Source: Oscillospiraceae bacterium (lineage in GTDB: Bacteria; Bacillota; Clostridia; Oscillospirales; Oscillospiraceae). From it: a stretch of DNA of 64,000 bases. Below the pieces are notes generated by a model, which worked only from the letters and a program-made list of their open reading frames with translations, searched no databases and had not been told where the DNA came from. The stretch is taken from assembly GCA_009777775.1 (NCBI GenBank), contig WRLE01000012.1, positions 1 through 64,000 of the forward strand. The letters are read 5' to 3'. Shown piece by piece: positions 46,389 to 56,657 of the stretch. Each line of letters starts with the position of its first letter. Position 1 is the stretch's first letter. A program made the translations under genes and the position numbers.

Positions 46389-48917
46389 TTATCTTTCATC
46401 AGCGAGCTTTACATCAAGCTCAGATCTGAAATTAGTTATGTTACCCTCCCTTAGACTCTGGAAAAAGCTATTGATATTTTGTTCCGGAAGGAATGTGAAC
46501 ACATATTTCAACATGAGTCCATTAGCTTTCAACTGATCATTGACAATATCAAAGTGAGCAACTGCATATTCGTTTTTCTTTTTATTCTCCTCAGACGGCT
46601 CGTGTAACTCCTCGTTGCCTTTGATTTCAACTACTATTATCAAATCCCCAGCCTTTATAAAGAAGTCAGGACTGAACTTTCCTCGCTTCGGATGCTCTCC
46701 TTTTTTCCATGCGTAATCGATTTCGTAAAATCCTGTGGCAGTTGATTTGAGCCACATGTCATAGCAAGCAACATTTGCTGGTTCTAGTAGACTTCTAATG
46801 AAGCGCCGTTCATTTTCCGAATCTGCTATTATTAGGTTTAACGGTGTCTTAAAATCATATCGATTTGTGATAGGAATGTGTCTATATCCGCTTCCAGGCT
46901 CAATTACTTCATCGAAAAATTCAACTTGCTCATCAGCAAGACTGTCGCGTGTATGATCTGTATAGAAGATGAATTTACTACTGTGTAGTTCTGCCGCTGA
47001 GACACTGTTTCCTTGGCGATCATGAGTAGAAAGAGTCTTGAACCGGTCAATCTTTGGTGTGTATCGGACAAACTCCGATGTCTTGCGGCGTAGTGTGCCT
47101 AATGATTGAAGGAATTTTTGCTTCATGCTTTCTGTGGCAACATTGGTATTACGTAGCTCAAGTGATTTTTTTACTATGTCCTCCAAGCGGTCTATGGGAA
47201 ACTGATCAGTATAAACTGTACGCATTTGGGGATTCGGATCTTCCGGGTCTTGATAATCCTCCAACCGAGCATACATGACTGAGGCGATTTCATATGGAGT
47301 ATAGGTATTACGGCGAATCGTAGTTTGCCAATTATAACGCTCGCCTGTTGCCGCTCTTTCGAACTCGATTCTGACATCCTCTGCAGGTGAATCAGTAGCC
47401 AGATCGACATACCCTTTGTCGAAGAGTTTATACTCCCCATCCATTGGCTTTTTGATAGAGGTTTGTTCAAGCGTGTAATCGATGTTATGAAGCTCAAAAT
47501 GGAAAGGCGAGTCATCAATTATGTTTGAGGATAACCGCCTCTCAATTTCCAGTATCTCATTGACAAGATGCCTTATACTGGATGCCCAAGCATCGTGGTT
47601 AAACACTGCTACCTCAGGTTGCTCACCGCTCCATTCGTTCGGTATACGCAATCCACGTCCAAGAACTTGAGCAATCAGTAGCTTACTGTTGAACGCACGC
47701 TCTTCATGAGGTACAATTTGAAAGACACGCTTTACATCCCAACCTTCATTGAGCATGGAAACAGCAACTATCCATTCCACAGGGTTGTTGGGTAGATCAA
47801 CATAAGGCAGCTTTTTCACATCTGGCGCATTGTTGTAGACAACAAGGATTTGATCTTTTACAGATTCAATAGATAATCCGGCTTCCTCAACTAGAAATCC
47901 TCGAAGCTCATCAGCTACATCATTGCACTTGGTAATGGTTTGGGTGACTATGACAGTAAGCGGTACGATTCCTCTGCTTATTAGCTTGCGACGGTTGTCT
48001 TCGTGGCGATTACGAATCAACTGCCATTTTTCGTTGTGTTCGCCCGTGCGCGGCATTTCAGCTACATAATCGACTCTTTTCACTTGACGCTCTTCCATTG
48101 CTTGCCGCAAAGAGTAACGAAAAACCACATCGGCAAAGTATTCATCCTTAACATAACATGTGCCGGAAACACCGATTATATATTGAAACATATACTCCGG
48201 ATTGGTAAGAAACTCCTTCCACTTTTTCACTTTTGCAGCAGACGCATTTGCTACGTGATGGGTTTCGTCATTCAACACCGCAACCTTTTCACCTTTTCCT
48301 TTCAAACTCTCGCGGATGGATGAGCCGACATATTCTAGCACCGCATGATAGTTTTCAACACAAATACTTCCCTTCGTTATCGTTTGGCTTGCGTTGATAA
48401 TTGTTGGAGTACTAATTCTACTGTCGGAAGGTAATTGAGAGTATATATCAGATTTTGCTGCTAACTCGCGGAACTTATCCATCAATCCAGCCTCAATGGT
48501 TGTTGATGGGCATAATATTAGAACTCTATCAACGACCCCTTCGGCTAAAAGTATAACCGCAAGCCCATATAGGACATAGCTCTTCCCTGTCCCTGTTGCC
48601 AAATCAAGGGTTGCGGATAGTATATCTGGCATTTGCAAATGACGCTCCATTCCCGCCCAAGAGCCATATCGCGCTTCTAAAACTGGATTCTCGTCATAAT
48701 TTGCCTTGGCTAGCTGCCGCAAGTTTTTATGCTCACCTGCCAAAAGATAGCGCAATGCAGTACGAATGGCTTCTTTTTGATATTCCCGCGTTCCGCATAA
48801 CTCGTCGATAAACGCCTCATAACGGCTCTCATCCCATTTGGCGCGATCAACCGCTGTGCTTACCCCGAGTACTAAATCTTCGTTTCTAAAGCTCTGTCTA
48901 TCTGTATTTCGCGGCAT
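46389..48917 (-). CDS. res: Type III restriction endonuclease, Res subunit
   Basis: 842 residues. SF2 helicase motor: motif I SATLDLATGTGKSYVLYG (about 99-116), Walker B AVLNDETHHVANASAAKVKK, motif III-like VSGTCYVKD, and motif VI QVLGRGLRIPNEW. C-terminal PD-(D/E)XK nuclease: GKFSPDFFIKAGDLIIVVEI with KGNEELHEP (about 743-770). It cuts DNA together with Mod when unmodified sites are in head-to-head orientation. The ATG lies 3 bp after mod. No frame break seen, so it is likely active. Confidence 0.92.
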   Translation of the reverse strand: MPRNTDRQSFRNEDLVLGVSTAVDRAKWDESRYEAFIDELCGTREYQKEAIRTALRYLLAGEHKNLRQLAKANYDENPVLEARYGSWAGMERHLQMPDILSATLDLATGTGKSYVLYGLAVILLAEGVVDRVLILCPSTTIEAGLMDKFRELAAKSDIYSQLPSDSRISTPTIINASQTITKGSICVENYHAVLEYVGSSIRESLKGKGEKVAVLNDETHHVANASAAKVKKWKEFLTNPEYMFQYIIGVSGTCYVKDEYFADVVFRYSLRQAMEERQVKRVDYVAEMPRTGEHNEKWQLIRNRHEDNRRKLISRGIVPLTVIVTQTITKCNDVADELRGFLVEEAGLSIESVKDQILVVYNNAPDVKKLPYVDLPNNPVEWIVAVSMLNEGWDVKRVFQIVPHEERAFNSKLLIAQVLGRGLRIPNEWSGEQPEVAVFNHDAWASSIRHLVNEILEIERRLSSNIIDDSPFHFELHNIDYTLEQTSIKKPMDGEYKLFDKGYVDLATDSPAEDVRIEFERAATGERYNWQTTIRRNTYTPYEIASVMYARLEDYQDPEDPNPQMRTVYTDQFPIDRLEDIVKKSLELRNTNVATESMKQKFLQSLGTLRRKTSEFVRYTPKIDRFKTLSTHDRQGNSVSAAELHSSKFIFYTDHTRDSLADEQVEFFDEVIEPGSGYRHIPITNRYDFKTPLNLIIADSENERRFIRSLLEPANVACYDMWLKSTATGFYEIDYAWKKGEHPKRGKFSPDFFIKAGDLIIVVEIKGNEELHEPSEENKKKNEYAVAHFDIVNDQLKANGLMLKYVFTFLPEQNINSFFQSLREGNITNFRSELDVKLADER

Positions 48918-48920
48918 AAA

Positions 48921-50924
48921 TCAACTTCTCTCTTTCTTCTTTGAGATAGGCATACTCATACTCGAAGCAAAAGAACTCCGTGCGAAAACTTCTCTGGCTT
49001 CGTTGCCATATATATCAATAAAGACAAGCATGATTGCCTCTCCCATTTGGTTAATTGGAAAAACAGTCTGCCAGCCGGTATTTTGCATTTGGCGCGCATA
49101 GAAAACATCGTCCATGTTAAACACTCTGCCATTGTAATCATAATCGATCATTAATACAGAGAAGGTTTCAAAACCTCCATGTGAATCCTTATCGCGAAGA
49201 CGAGCACGGCTTTCAAACGATGCGATTGTCAGACATGCCTCATCGCCGTTTTCACCCTTATTGATTTGAACAGACCATTTTACTTCAGGCGGTTGAATAA
49301 AATCGAATCCGACAGCATCAATTGTATCATTTACTGCAGTCTCGTCACTTGGCTGCCTCAGAGCGGTAAACTCCCTATGGTGTAACTCATTAATGATTGA
49401 ATATGGTATTCGTAACGCATAATAGCGAACCCCGTCAAGGTCGATGTAGTCTTGCTGGAAGTCAAACACGCTTCTTGGGGCTATGATAAAAAAGCGACTA
49501 CCTATCTTTTTTCCAACGGCAGTGTGGATATTCTCAATAGTGCCTTCATCAATTTGCATTCCAGGGTTTTCGATGTGATTAAAAACCATTACACTGGCAC
49601 CTCTTAGTTTTCCGTCCAGACTTAAACCGCCGATCTCGTGCCTTTCATCTATGCATCCGAACAGATGGAGGGCAAAAAAACGCCAGTCAACCCATGGAAG
49701 CCGCGTGAGAGTGTTAAAATCGTAGAGTCCGGCATTATAAAGCGTGAATGGTAATAGGTTCAGTTTCTCCCCTTTATTACCAATATCTGACTTCAAGTTG
49801 AGCATACGCTTTTGAATGGTGTAGATCGCAAGTTTTCCGCAATCAATGCCGATCCAGCGGCGTCCAAGCTTTTCCGCAACAGCGCAGGTCGTTCCGGATC
49901 CAGCGAATGCGTCAAGGACAAGGTCACCTTTGTTTGAGGAACTTTGGATGATTCTACTAAGAAGCGCTTCGGGCTTTTGTGTTGGGTATCCGGTGCTTTC
50001 CTGAGCAGTATAGGCATATGTACCAACTGCAAAATCATTATATACTTGCGCAATTTCATCTTTACCAATCCAAACACTCCAAGCTGGTAGATTTCTCGTG
50101 TTGTTTCCATACTCAATAGCTTCTGCTTTTGTATAATCGGGATTGCTAGAGATATATGTTTTTAGGTTCTTATTCCCACCGCTACTTTCCTTTCCTCGCG
50201 TATAGTACCAGCCTGCGTCATCTTTTTGAAGTGCCCCAGTTATCCGCTTTGAAAGACCCAACCTGTTTTGTGGATTAAAAATCGCACTTTTTCTTTTATA
50301 ACAGTATATAGTTTCATGGGCTTTGGGGAAATAGTCACCACTGCCCAACAGTCCACAAAGCCAAATAATCTCAGAAAACTCAAAGCCAATAAAAATTTCA
50401 TCCAGTATTATTTTAATGTAATGCCCCATTTTTGAGTCTAGATGGACATATATGCTTCCATCTGTAGAAAGAAGATCACGGAGTAGGATTAATCGTTTTC
50501 TGACATACTCAATGAACAAAGCTCCCTCTATTTTATCAGAGTACGCTTTTTGATCTTTGCCACTCAAAAAATCCTTTTTCGTTGAAAATGGTGGGTCGAT
50601 ATAAACGAGCCTTACTCCCGGTGTACCATCAGCGTTAACGAGTGTTCCTTCCTCTTTCATCTTAAGCAAGGTTTTCAGTGCTTGCAAGTTATCGCCAAAT
50701 ATCAGTTTGTTCTGCCAACCATTACCGTTTTTTCCAAATGTGCTGACAGGCTGAAGGGGTACCGCCATAGTGTTTGCAATGATATCTTCTTCTCGCTCTT
50801 TACCATGGTAAACAAGCTCGTATTCCCGTTTCTCAGGTGGAAACAAAAATCTTGACCACTCGATTGGCAAGTCCTCCCCACGTCGAAGAGTTTCAATCAC
50901 CATTTGCCGTTGTTCATCATTCAT
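48921..50924 (-). CDS. mod: Type III DNA methyltransferase, Mod subunit (beta class)
   Basis: 667 residues from ATG 50924 (AAGGTG seven bases upstream). Motif [15 protein letters not shown] (about 108-120) precedes motif [21 protein letters not shown] (about 337-356), the beta-class order. Between them lies the target-recognition region with [20 protein letters not shown]. It methylates the type III site and guides Res. No simple-sequence repeat of the phase-variable kind is seen in the reading frame. radC lies 27 bp upstream and res 3 bp downstream. Confidence 0.92.
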   Translation of the reverse strand: MNDEQRQMVIETLRRGEDLPIEWSRFLFPPEKREYELVYHGKEREEDIIANTMAVPLQPVSTFGKNGNGWQNKLIFGDNLQALKTLLKMKEEGTLVNADGTPGVRLVYIDPPFSTKKDFLSGKDQKAYSDKIEGALFIEYVRKRLILLRDLLSTDGSIYVHLDSKMGHYIKIILDEIFIGFEFSEIIWLCGLLGSGDYFPKAHETIYCYKRKSAIFNPQNRLGLSKRITGALQKDDAGWYYTRGKESSGGNKNLKTYISSNPDYTKAEAIEYGNNTRNLPAWSVWIGKDEIAQVYNDFAVGTYAYTAQESTGYPTQKPEALLSRIIQSSSNKGDLVLDAFAGSGTTCAVAEKLGRRWIGIDCGKLAIYTIQKRMLNLKSDIGNKGEKLNLLPFTLYNAGLYDFNTLTRLPWVDWRFFALHLFGCIDERHEIGGLSLDGKLRGASVMVFNHIENPGMQIDEGTIENIHTAVGKKIGSRFFIIAPRSVFDFQQDYIDLDGVRYYALRIPYSIINELHHREFTALRQPSDETAVNDTIDAVGFDFIQPPEVKWSVQINKGENGDEACLTIASFESRARLRDKDSHGGFETFSVLMIDYDYNGRVFNMDDVFYARQMQNTGWQTVFPINQMGEAIMLVFIDIYGNEAREVFARSSFASSMSMPISKKKERS

Positions 50925-50951
50925 AGTATCACCTTCCATCAGATGTCTAGT

Positions 50952-51668
50952 TTACGAAAGGCTTTCAAGACTCAATACATCAAGAAGCCCAGAATCAGCA
51001 AAGCTAAAGATGCCCTCACTTGTCACAATTACATGGTCGAGAACTGACACACTAATCAGACGACAAGCAGATATTAGGTTAGCGGTCAAAGATTTATCTG
51101 ATTCGCTCGGATAAGCGATTCCTGAGGGATGATTATGCGCCGCAATAAGCGCCGAAGCGTTTGTCTGCAGTGCTTTCGCAACTATTGTCCTTAAGTATGG
51201 GTTCACGCTGTCAACAACCCCTTCTGCAATTAGTGCATCGTTAAGTAGCCGTCCTTGCCGATTGATGAATGCGATTCGGAAATGCTCTTCGGACAATCCT
51301 CGCAGTCTTGACGCGTAGTACTCAGCAGCCTGTTTACTACTCTTGATTACTGTCTTTTCCCTCGTATCAGGTAAAGCAACGCGACGCCCCAATTCAAGAG
51401 CCGCAAACAGTTGTGCCTGCTTTGCAGCACCAAGACCTTTAATACCAACCCAAGCCGATGTTGGTGCCGCCATCATTTCTTGCAGGGAACCGAAGTGTTT
51501 CAACACTTCTCTACCGAGTTCAACAGCACTTTGCCCCTTAACACCTGTTCGTAGTAACACAGCAAGAATCTCTGCATCAGTCAAGGCATGGGAACCGCGT
51601 GACAGCAAGCGTTCACGCGGACGCTCATCTTGTGGCCAGGATGATATCCCCAGCGATGATTTTTTCAT
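50952..51668 (-). CDS. radC: RadC-family JAMM protein
   Basis: 238 residues. UPF0758 N-terminal domain (SRGSHALTDAEILAVLLRTG, then GLGAAKQAQLFAALELGRRV) and a JAMM/MPN+ metal site SALIAAHNHPSGIAYPSESD (H-x-H...D). GGAGAA lies ten bases before ATG. RadC is usually a single-copy chromosomal gene of unclear role; extra copies are typical of genomic islands. Here it heads the mod-res operon directly after the tRNA attachment site. Confidence 0.9.
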   Translation of the reverse strand: MKKSSLGISSWPQDERPRERLLSRGSHALTDAEILAVLLRTGVKGQSAVELGREVLKHFGSLQEMMAAPTSAWVGIKGLGAAKQAQLFAALELGRRVALPDTREKTVIKSSKQAAEYYASRLRGLSEEHFRIAFINRQGRLLNDALIAEGVVDSVNPYLRTIVAKALQTNASALIAAHNHPSGIAYPSESDKSLTANLISACRLISVSVLDHVIVTSEGIFSFADSGLLDVLSLESLS

Positions 51669-51740
51669 CTGACAAATTCTCCGTTATTCACTGTGTTCAT
51701 GCCAACTTCGTTGCACCAATTAACTGATTTTAATATAGGT

Positions 51741-51772
51741 GAAGCCCCGAAACACCTGTATTTCGGGGCTTC
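51741..51772. terminator. Hairpin between tRNA-Ala and radC
   Basis: GAAGCCCCGAAA (51741-51752), 8-nt loop, TTTCGGGGCTTC (51761-51772). On the minus strand it follows the CCA end of the tRNA immediately. No U-tract on that side; the strong stem may still define the tRNA 3' end. Confidence 0.65.
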
Positions 51773-51773
51773 T

Positions 51774-51849
51774 TGGTGGACCCGACGCGGATCGAACGCG
51801 CGACCCCCTGAATGCCATTCAGGTACTCTCCCAGCTGAGCTACGGGCCC
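51774..51849 (-). tRNA. tRNA-Ala (anticodon GGC)
   Basis: 76 nt with encoded CCA. Acceptor GGGCCCG pairs with CGGGTCC (one G-U). D arm CTCAGCTGGGAGAG, anticodon arm CCTGA-ATGGCAT-TCAGG with GGC in the loop, T arm GCGCGTTCGATCCGCGT, discriminator A. Its 3' 47 nt are repeated at 44363-44409, marking the insertion site of the defence island. The 249 bp upstream of it (51850-52098) hold nothing else I can support. Confidence 0.95.
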
Positions 51850-52098
51850 ATAATAAAAGTGTTGCAAAGGAGCGTTGCTGCTCTTGACAATAGAGTGATA
51901 TTACCACAGCTAAAAGCGTTTAGCAAGTGTTTTTATTAGAAAAAAGCATGATAAGTCGCCAACGGTTTCGGTGTAATTGGATTCATCGCTGGCACTTTGA
52001 AAAATACTGTTAGTATAGATGAAATATATTCAATACAGAAGGCACATACGCACCATTATTATCAAAAGGCGTGACTCGTTGATGCTGCTTCTATTATA

Positions 52099-52599
52099 CT
52101 ATTCTTCGGTATCCCATAAGGGTTCTTGCAACTCTTCTTGGTCAGTTAAAGCTTCATCCATTAGCTTTATCATTTCAAGAACGCTGCGGAAATTCTGCCT
52201 CTGATTTTTTTCCACCCAAAGAATCTGACCTTGCCAGGTGGCATTTTGCCTAAACCTGACATTTATTTCAAAAGTACACCTTGGGTTGCCGGAATCAGAC
52301 AGGGATTTCATGTTAAAAGACTCGCTCATATCTGCATTCACGTCCAATTCTCGTTTATTTTTTTTGCGTTTCTCATCGTTGAAAGCTCTAGGCGTCATGA
52401 AGGCTTCGGGGAAACCAGTTGTGTCGAAAACTTCTTCCATTCTTTCAATCATTTGTAGAAAGCTGGTAAACGCATATGGTTTTTCTAAATATATATCATT
52501 ATGCAGAAGACCTCTAAAAAAATCCGCTTCATACGAATATATTTCAGCTCGCATTTTTAAAGATGCAGCGGTAACAAGGTTTTCTCTCTCGGATTCCAT
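52099..52599 (-). CDS. Uncharacterised protein
   Basis: 166 residues from ATG 52599 (GGGGAG six bases upstream). No signal peptide or membrane helix. A central stretch is charged (DEKRKKNKRELDVNADMSES) and a beta-rich part follows (CTFEINVRFRQNATWQGQIL, WVEKNQRQNFRSVLEMIKLM). The latter resembles short PilZ-like or ligand-binding proteins found next to SARP-type regulators in clostridia, but no match is firm. It is transcribed in the same direction as the SARP gene. Confidence 0.5.
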   Translation of the reverse strand: MESERENLVTAASLKMRAEIYSYEADFFRGLLHNDIYLEKPYAFTSFLQMIERMEEVFDTTGFPEAFMTPRAFNDEKRKKNKRELDVNADMSESFNMKSLSDSGNPRCTFEINVRFRQNATWQGQILWVEKNQRQNFRSVLEMIKLMDEALTDQEELQEPLWDTEE

Positions 52600-52659
52600 A
52601 TGACGCTCCCCTTTCATCAAACCGCTTAGATGGGATTCATTGTTTGTTTTAAGTAGTTT

Positions 52660-53877
52660 TTATAACATTGGTGTTATTGGTTTTATCGAAGTTCCAATCA
52701 CCTTAGGGAGATACTTCGAGTCTACGCCCCTAAGGATTCTGTTTACGAGCATTTTACAGTTCTCGTATGTGAGCTTGTGCAACATTAGCATATATTGGTT
52801 TGGACTGGAGCGGGTGTATAAATCACCTTTTCGCAATGTCTCTGAGATTGCTTTACCCAAATGCATCATCACTCCACCATCCTTAGTCCTAAGATCGTGT
52901 TTGGTGTCGAATCTGACGATGTATGTGGCTCTCCCCGAGCGTGATGTGGAGCGGGATTCCAGTTGATAGACAATTTTGAATACACTAAGGTCACAATAGT
53001 AGGCACCAGGGAAATCGGCTCCCTTTAGCCATGATTCCAGCGTGTCTTCCAAGGAAAGCCCCTCTTTTACTTCTGGCTGCTGAATTTGTTGATAAAGAGC
53101 TCGTAAACCTTCGGAAAAGTCGATTCCCATTTCATCATAGAACATGGTTTCCATTTTGTTGTATTCGTCCAATGCTTCTGCACTTTTACCTAAAGCCATT
53201 AACGAGCGCAGATGGTATTCCAATATAAGTTCATCAAAGGGATCAAGACGAAGAGCCCTGACACATAGCTCTGATGCCTCATCGTTGCGACCAGCTTCAA
53301 ACAGCAGTGCCAAGGCTTCGTGTACACAATTAAAGTATAATGATCTATACCAACGAGCCAAAGGCATAACCCAAAGCTCGCTGGCTGAACTTGGTAAAAA
53401 GTCACCACGATATAGCTCTGCTGCTTGCATGAGCAATTCCGTCCGCTCCTCTAAATCATCCACATTGGAAGCTCTTTTGCATAGGGATTCAAATTCTTCG
53501 ATGTCAATGAGACAGCGAAGTGTTGTGTTCCACCTGTAACCACCGTTTCCCGACAAGATTATATCGTCTGCATGAGCAAAACCTCCAGCGGCTAGAGCAC
53601 TGCGTGCTCTATAAACCATCGTCCGCACAGAGCTTCCAGGGTTTCCCACAAAATCGCTGTCAAAGAAGACATCCATCAACTCTTCTTGAGATACTGTTTT
53701 ATGCCTGTTGACCACCAGATATTGGAGCAGTTTCCAAATCTTTGATGATCTCTTTTCCTGCTCGGTGATGCGGTTTCCATCTGATACAATGGCAAAGCCG
53801 CCAAGCATTTCCACTCGCACGCTTACATCGTTTGTACTGATTTTAACCACATCCCTTCCCATTATTGTTGTAGTCAT
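52660..53877 (-). CDS. SARP-type regulator with BTAD and a GGDEF-like tail
   Basis: 405 residues from ATG 53877; the true start is uncertain because a ribosome site is not clear. OmpR-type winged helix (VRVEMLGGFAIVSDGNRITE, then KIWKLLQYLVVNRHKTVSQE), bacterial transcriptional activator domain with TPR-like helices (NDEASELCVRALRLDPFDEL, ILEYHLRSLMALGKSAEALD), and a C-terminal domain (about 300-400) with KGDLYTRSSPNQYMLMLHKL that resembles a GGDEF domain without the GGDEF signature. Such proteins are mainly known as secondary-metabolite activators. Confidence 0.85.
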   Translation of the reverse strand: MTTTIMGRDVVKISTNDVSVRVEMLGGFAIVSDGNRITEQEKRSSKIWKLLQYLVVNRHKTVSQEELMDVFFDSDFVGNPGSSVRTMVYRARSALAAGGFAHADDIILSGNGGYRWNTTLRCLIDIEEFESLCKRASNVDDLEERTELLMQAAELYRGDFLPSSASELWVMPLARWYRSLYFNCVHEALALLFEAGRNDEASELCVRALRLDPFDELILEYHLRSLMALGKSAEALDEYNKMETMFYDEMGIDFSEGLRALYQQIQQPEVKEGLSLEDTLESWLKGADFPGAYYCDLSVFKIVYQLESRSTSRSGRATYIVRFDTKHDLRTKDGGVMMHLGKAISETLRKGDLYTRSSPNQYMLMLHKLTYENCKMLVNRILRGVDSKYLPKVIGTSIKPITPML

Positions 53878-53955
53878 TTCAAATAGTGTGAAATTTCTGT
53901 ATTTATTGTAAAGGAAACTTGTAAAAAACACAATAGTTTTTTATTTTATGCACCT

Positions 53956-56412
53956 TTATCCCCGTAGCTCTGCTCCAAGGGTGTTGGTTAAACGGCGTAT
54001 TACTGTATTTGCACAGCTTTCAATTTCAGCAGAAGTAAGGGTCTTTTCCATTGAACCGATGAGCATCCTAAGGGTAATGGATTTTTTTCCGACCGGTACT
54101 TGCTGCCCTCTGTATTCATCAACGAAACTCACATTTTGCAACAATTTTTCAACATTATTATCATCGGTAACAGTATCGAGTGCTGTTTTATGTATTTCGC
54201 TCCATGGGATATTGGAATTGAAAACAAGGGACACATCATAATCTGTCATGGGATACTCGGGCAGTGCAGTGAACTTGTTTGTTCTGGAAGCAAAAGGAAT
54301 CAAGGAATCCAAATCAAACTCAAAGAGCATCACTGCACTTCGTTTAATGCCACAATCAAGGGAAGCCTTTTTTGATAAAAGCCCCAAGCTACCAATTGTT
54401 TCACCATCAGACAGTATGTTTTGCCAGAGTGTATCCTCTGCCCAAATTGGCTTCTTTGTTGCCGCAAATGACAGAGCTTCGCAATGGGTGTATCGGGGGA
54501 GTGCCTCGATAATACCCTTGGCAGTTCTGTACAATGTGCCTATATTTTCAGGGTCACCCACAATGGCTCCCACTGCATTTCTTCTTTGATAGGGGAGAGA
54601 CTCTGTGGGGTCGTATGGCTTTGTAAAATTCTTATTCCAATACACCATTGCAGTTTCAAAAAGTGAAAACTCATCATAATATCGCAAGTTGTCTGCCACC
54701 GCTTTGCATAGATTGGGCAGCAGGGAAGCGCGAATGTGCTGCTCCTGGGGAGATGGTGGTGCTGCGAGTGTTAGGGTATCATTGGTATCTTCTGGGAAGA
54801 TGGCTCGAAGGTAATCATCATGTATCCATGGATATGTGAAAATTTCGTTCATACCGCATCTGAAGGCAAGATATTCCTTAATTTTTCGTTCGATATCCAC
54901 ATCCAACTGATTTATGGAACCCTCAAAGCTTGTGGTGATGAGAGTTGGTTCGAAATTATCCAAACCATGCATTCTAGCGACTTCCTCAAGTATATCGTTT
55001 GCTATGGTAATATCTCCAGTGGAACGCCAAGTTGGGGATAGTATGTGCATCAAGTCTCCATCAAAGCTCACCCCGAAACCCAATAAACCGAGTTTGTGGT
55101 TAATTTCCTCATTTTCGATACGCTTACCTAGATTTCGGTATAGCCAATCCAATGACACATCGATTTCGCTTTGCATTAATGGTTTCGGATAAATATCGCT
55201 GTACCCGCTTACGCGCATTTGTGGATATAGCTCCTTGAACATATCCATTGCAAAAGCTAGAGCTATGTCGCATCTTTCCGGGTCAATGCCTTTTTCATTT
55301 CTAGTGGCTGCTTCCGTGCGGGTTTCGTATCTGTTTGCGGTTCGCCTAATACTAATTGGTTCAAAGTTTGCGATTTCCAGTATGACTTTGCTGGTATCAG
55401 CTAGTACCGAGTCTTTTACGCCGCCCATTACGCCAGCAAGTCCGATGGATTCCACATCGTCAGCTATAACTAAATCCTCGCTGCACAGGGATAATTCTTT
55501 GCCGGTAAGTAGTAGAAAGCTCTCGTTTTCCTTTGCGCGGCGCACGGTGATATTACCATGGAGCCTATCTGAATCAAAGGCGTGGAGGGGTTGGCCCGTT
55601 GCCAGCATGACGTAGTTTGTTATATCGACGATGGCATTGATGGGACGCATTCCCACACTCCATATGCGGCTACGTATATGGAAGGGAGAAGGTTTGACTT
55701 CCAGCCCTTCGATTCTAACACCAACATATCTTGGGCAACGTTCTATGTCAGCTATCGTTATATTCAAGTCTTCGCATTGGGGAGGAGTATATGGAACATA
55801 GTCCTTAAGTGGCAGATCATAAATGGCTGACAACTCCCTAGCAATCCCATAATGTCCCCATAAATCGGGGCGGTTTGTTAGGGATTTGTTGTCGATTTCC
55901 AAGATTGTGTCATCGATTCCCAGGGCAATGGCGAGAGCTGTCCCAGCTGCCGCATCGAAATCTGATAAGTCGATGATTTCCTCTTCATCCTCCAAGGGAA
56001 ACAAATCAGCAAGACCTATTTCCGTTGATGCACAAATCATGCCATAACTATCTTCGCCTCTCACAGCCGCAATGCCAATCTCCACCAATTCTCCCTCTCC
56101 ATGCCAACGGAGCATGGCACCGGGTTTTGCAACTGCGACTTTTAAACCATTTTTACAATTGCTACCACCGCAGACTATTTGCTTGATTTCGCCATCGCCA
56201 ATGTCAACATTGCAAATGACAAGCTTGTCAGCATTGGGATGGGGTAAAACCTCTTTGATGATTCCGATTACAATATTGTTGAGGCTCTGGGATAAATCCA
56301 CTGCGCCTTCCACTTCAACGGTTGACATGGTAAGGTCATATGATATGCGAGAAAGCTCCAAATCTGGGGGGATTTCCACATATTCTTTAATCCAATTCAA
56401 TGAAAGCTTCAT
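53956..56412 (-). CDS. pheT: Phenylalanyl-tRNA synthetase beta subunit
   Basis: 818 residues, typical bacterial length. It contains the N-terminal tRNA-binding OB fold (IVIGIIKEVLPHPNADKLVI with CNVDIGDGEIKQIVCGGSNC), B3/B4 editing domains (ENFEPISIRRTANRYETRTE-type), the B5 and catalytic-like core, and the C-terminal FDX-ACB domain (LPEYPMTDYDVSLVFNSNIP). It forms an alpha2-beta2 enzyme with PheS. The two genes are separated by an unusual 245-bp repeat-rich gap. Confidence 0.95.
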   Translation of the reverse strand: MKLSLNWIKEYVEIPPDLELSRISYDLTMSTVEVEGAVDLSQSLNNIVIGIIKEVLPHPNADKLVICNVDIGDGEIKQIVCGGSNCKNGLKVAVAKPGAMLRWHGEGELVEIGIAAVRGEDSYGMICASTEIGLADLFPLEDEEEIIDLSDFDAAAGTALAIALGIDDTILEIDNKSLTNRPDLWGHYGIARELSAIYDLPLKDYVPYTPPQCEDLNITIADIERCPRYVGVRIEGLEVKPSPFHIRSRIWSVGMRPINAIVDITNYVMLATGQPLHAFDSDRLHGNITVRRAKENESFLLLTGKELSLCSEDLVIADDVESIGLAGVMGGVKDSVLADTSKVILEIANFEPISIRRTANRYETRTEAATRNEKGIDPERCDIALAFAMDMFKELYPQMRVSGYSDIYPKPLMQSEIDVSLDWLYRNLGKRIENEEINHKLGLLGFGVSFDGDLMHILSPTWRSTGDITIANDILEEVARMHGLDNFEPTLITTSFEGSINQLDVDIERKIKEYLAFRCGMNEIFTYPWIHDDYLRAIFPEDTNDTLTLAAPPSPQEQHIRASLLPNLCKAVADNLRYYDEFSLFETAMVYWNKNFTKPYDPTESLPYQRRNAVGAIVGDPENIGTLYRTAKGIIEALPRYTHCEALSFAATKKPIWAEDTLWQNILSDGETIGSLGLLSKKASLDCGIKRSAVMLFEFDLDSLIPFASRTNKFTALPEYPMTDYDVSLVFNSNIPWSEIHKTALDTVTDDNNVEKLLQNVSFVDEYRGQQVPVGKKSITLRMLIGSMEKTLTSAEIESCANTVIRRLTNTLGAELRG

Positions 56413-56657
56413 TTTATTGTCCTTTCTTGTACTTTATGTAAATATAAATTTATCGATTGTACTCTAATATAACTGATGTCCTACGAGGCTCATGTCTTAT
56501 GGGGTTCGATTCCAAAGCGGTTCATGTTTTGTTGGGATTATGTCTAGTGTAGCTTGCATCTAATGTGGCTCACATCAGACGATGCTCATGACTGACGACT
56601 CTTTTCGATCGCTAGTATATATGTTATGCATATGTTATAAGTCATGCAAAGGAAAAG
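56413..56657. repeat. Degenerate short repeats between pheS and pheT
   Basis: The pattern ATGTC-TA-G-GGCTC recurs about seven times with 14-31 bp spacing (for example CTCATGTCTTATGGGG, GTCTAGTGTAGC, CTAATGTGGCTCAC). No ORF with a ribosome site is evident. pheS and pheT are usually adjacent; this gap is unusually large. Confidence 0.5.
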
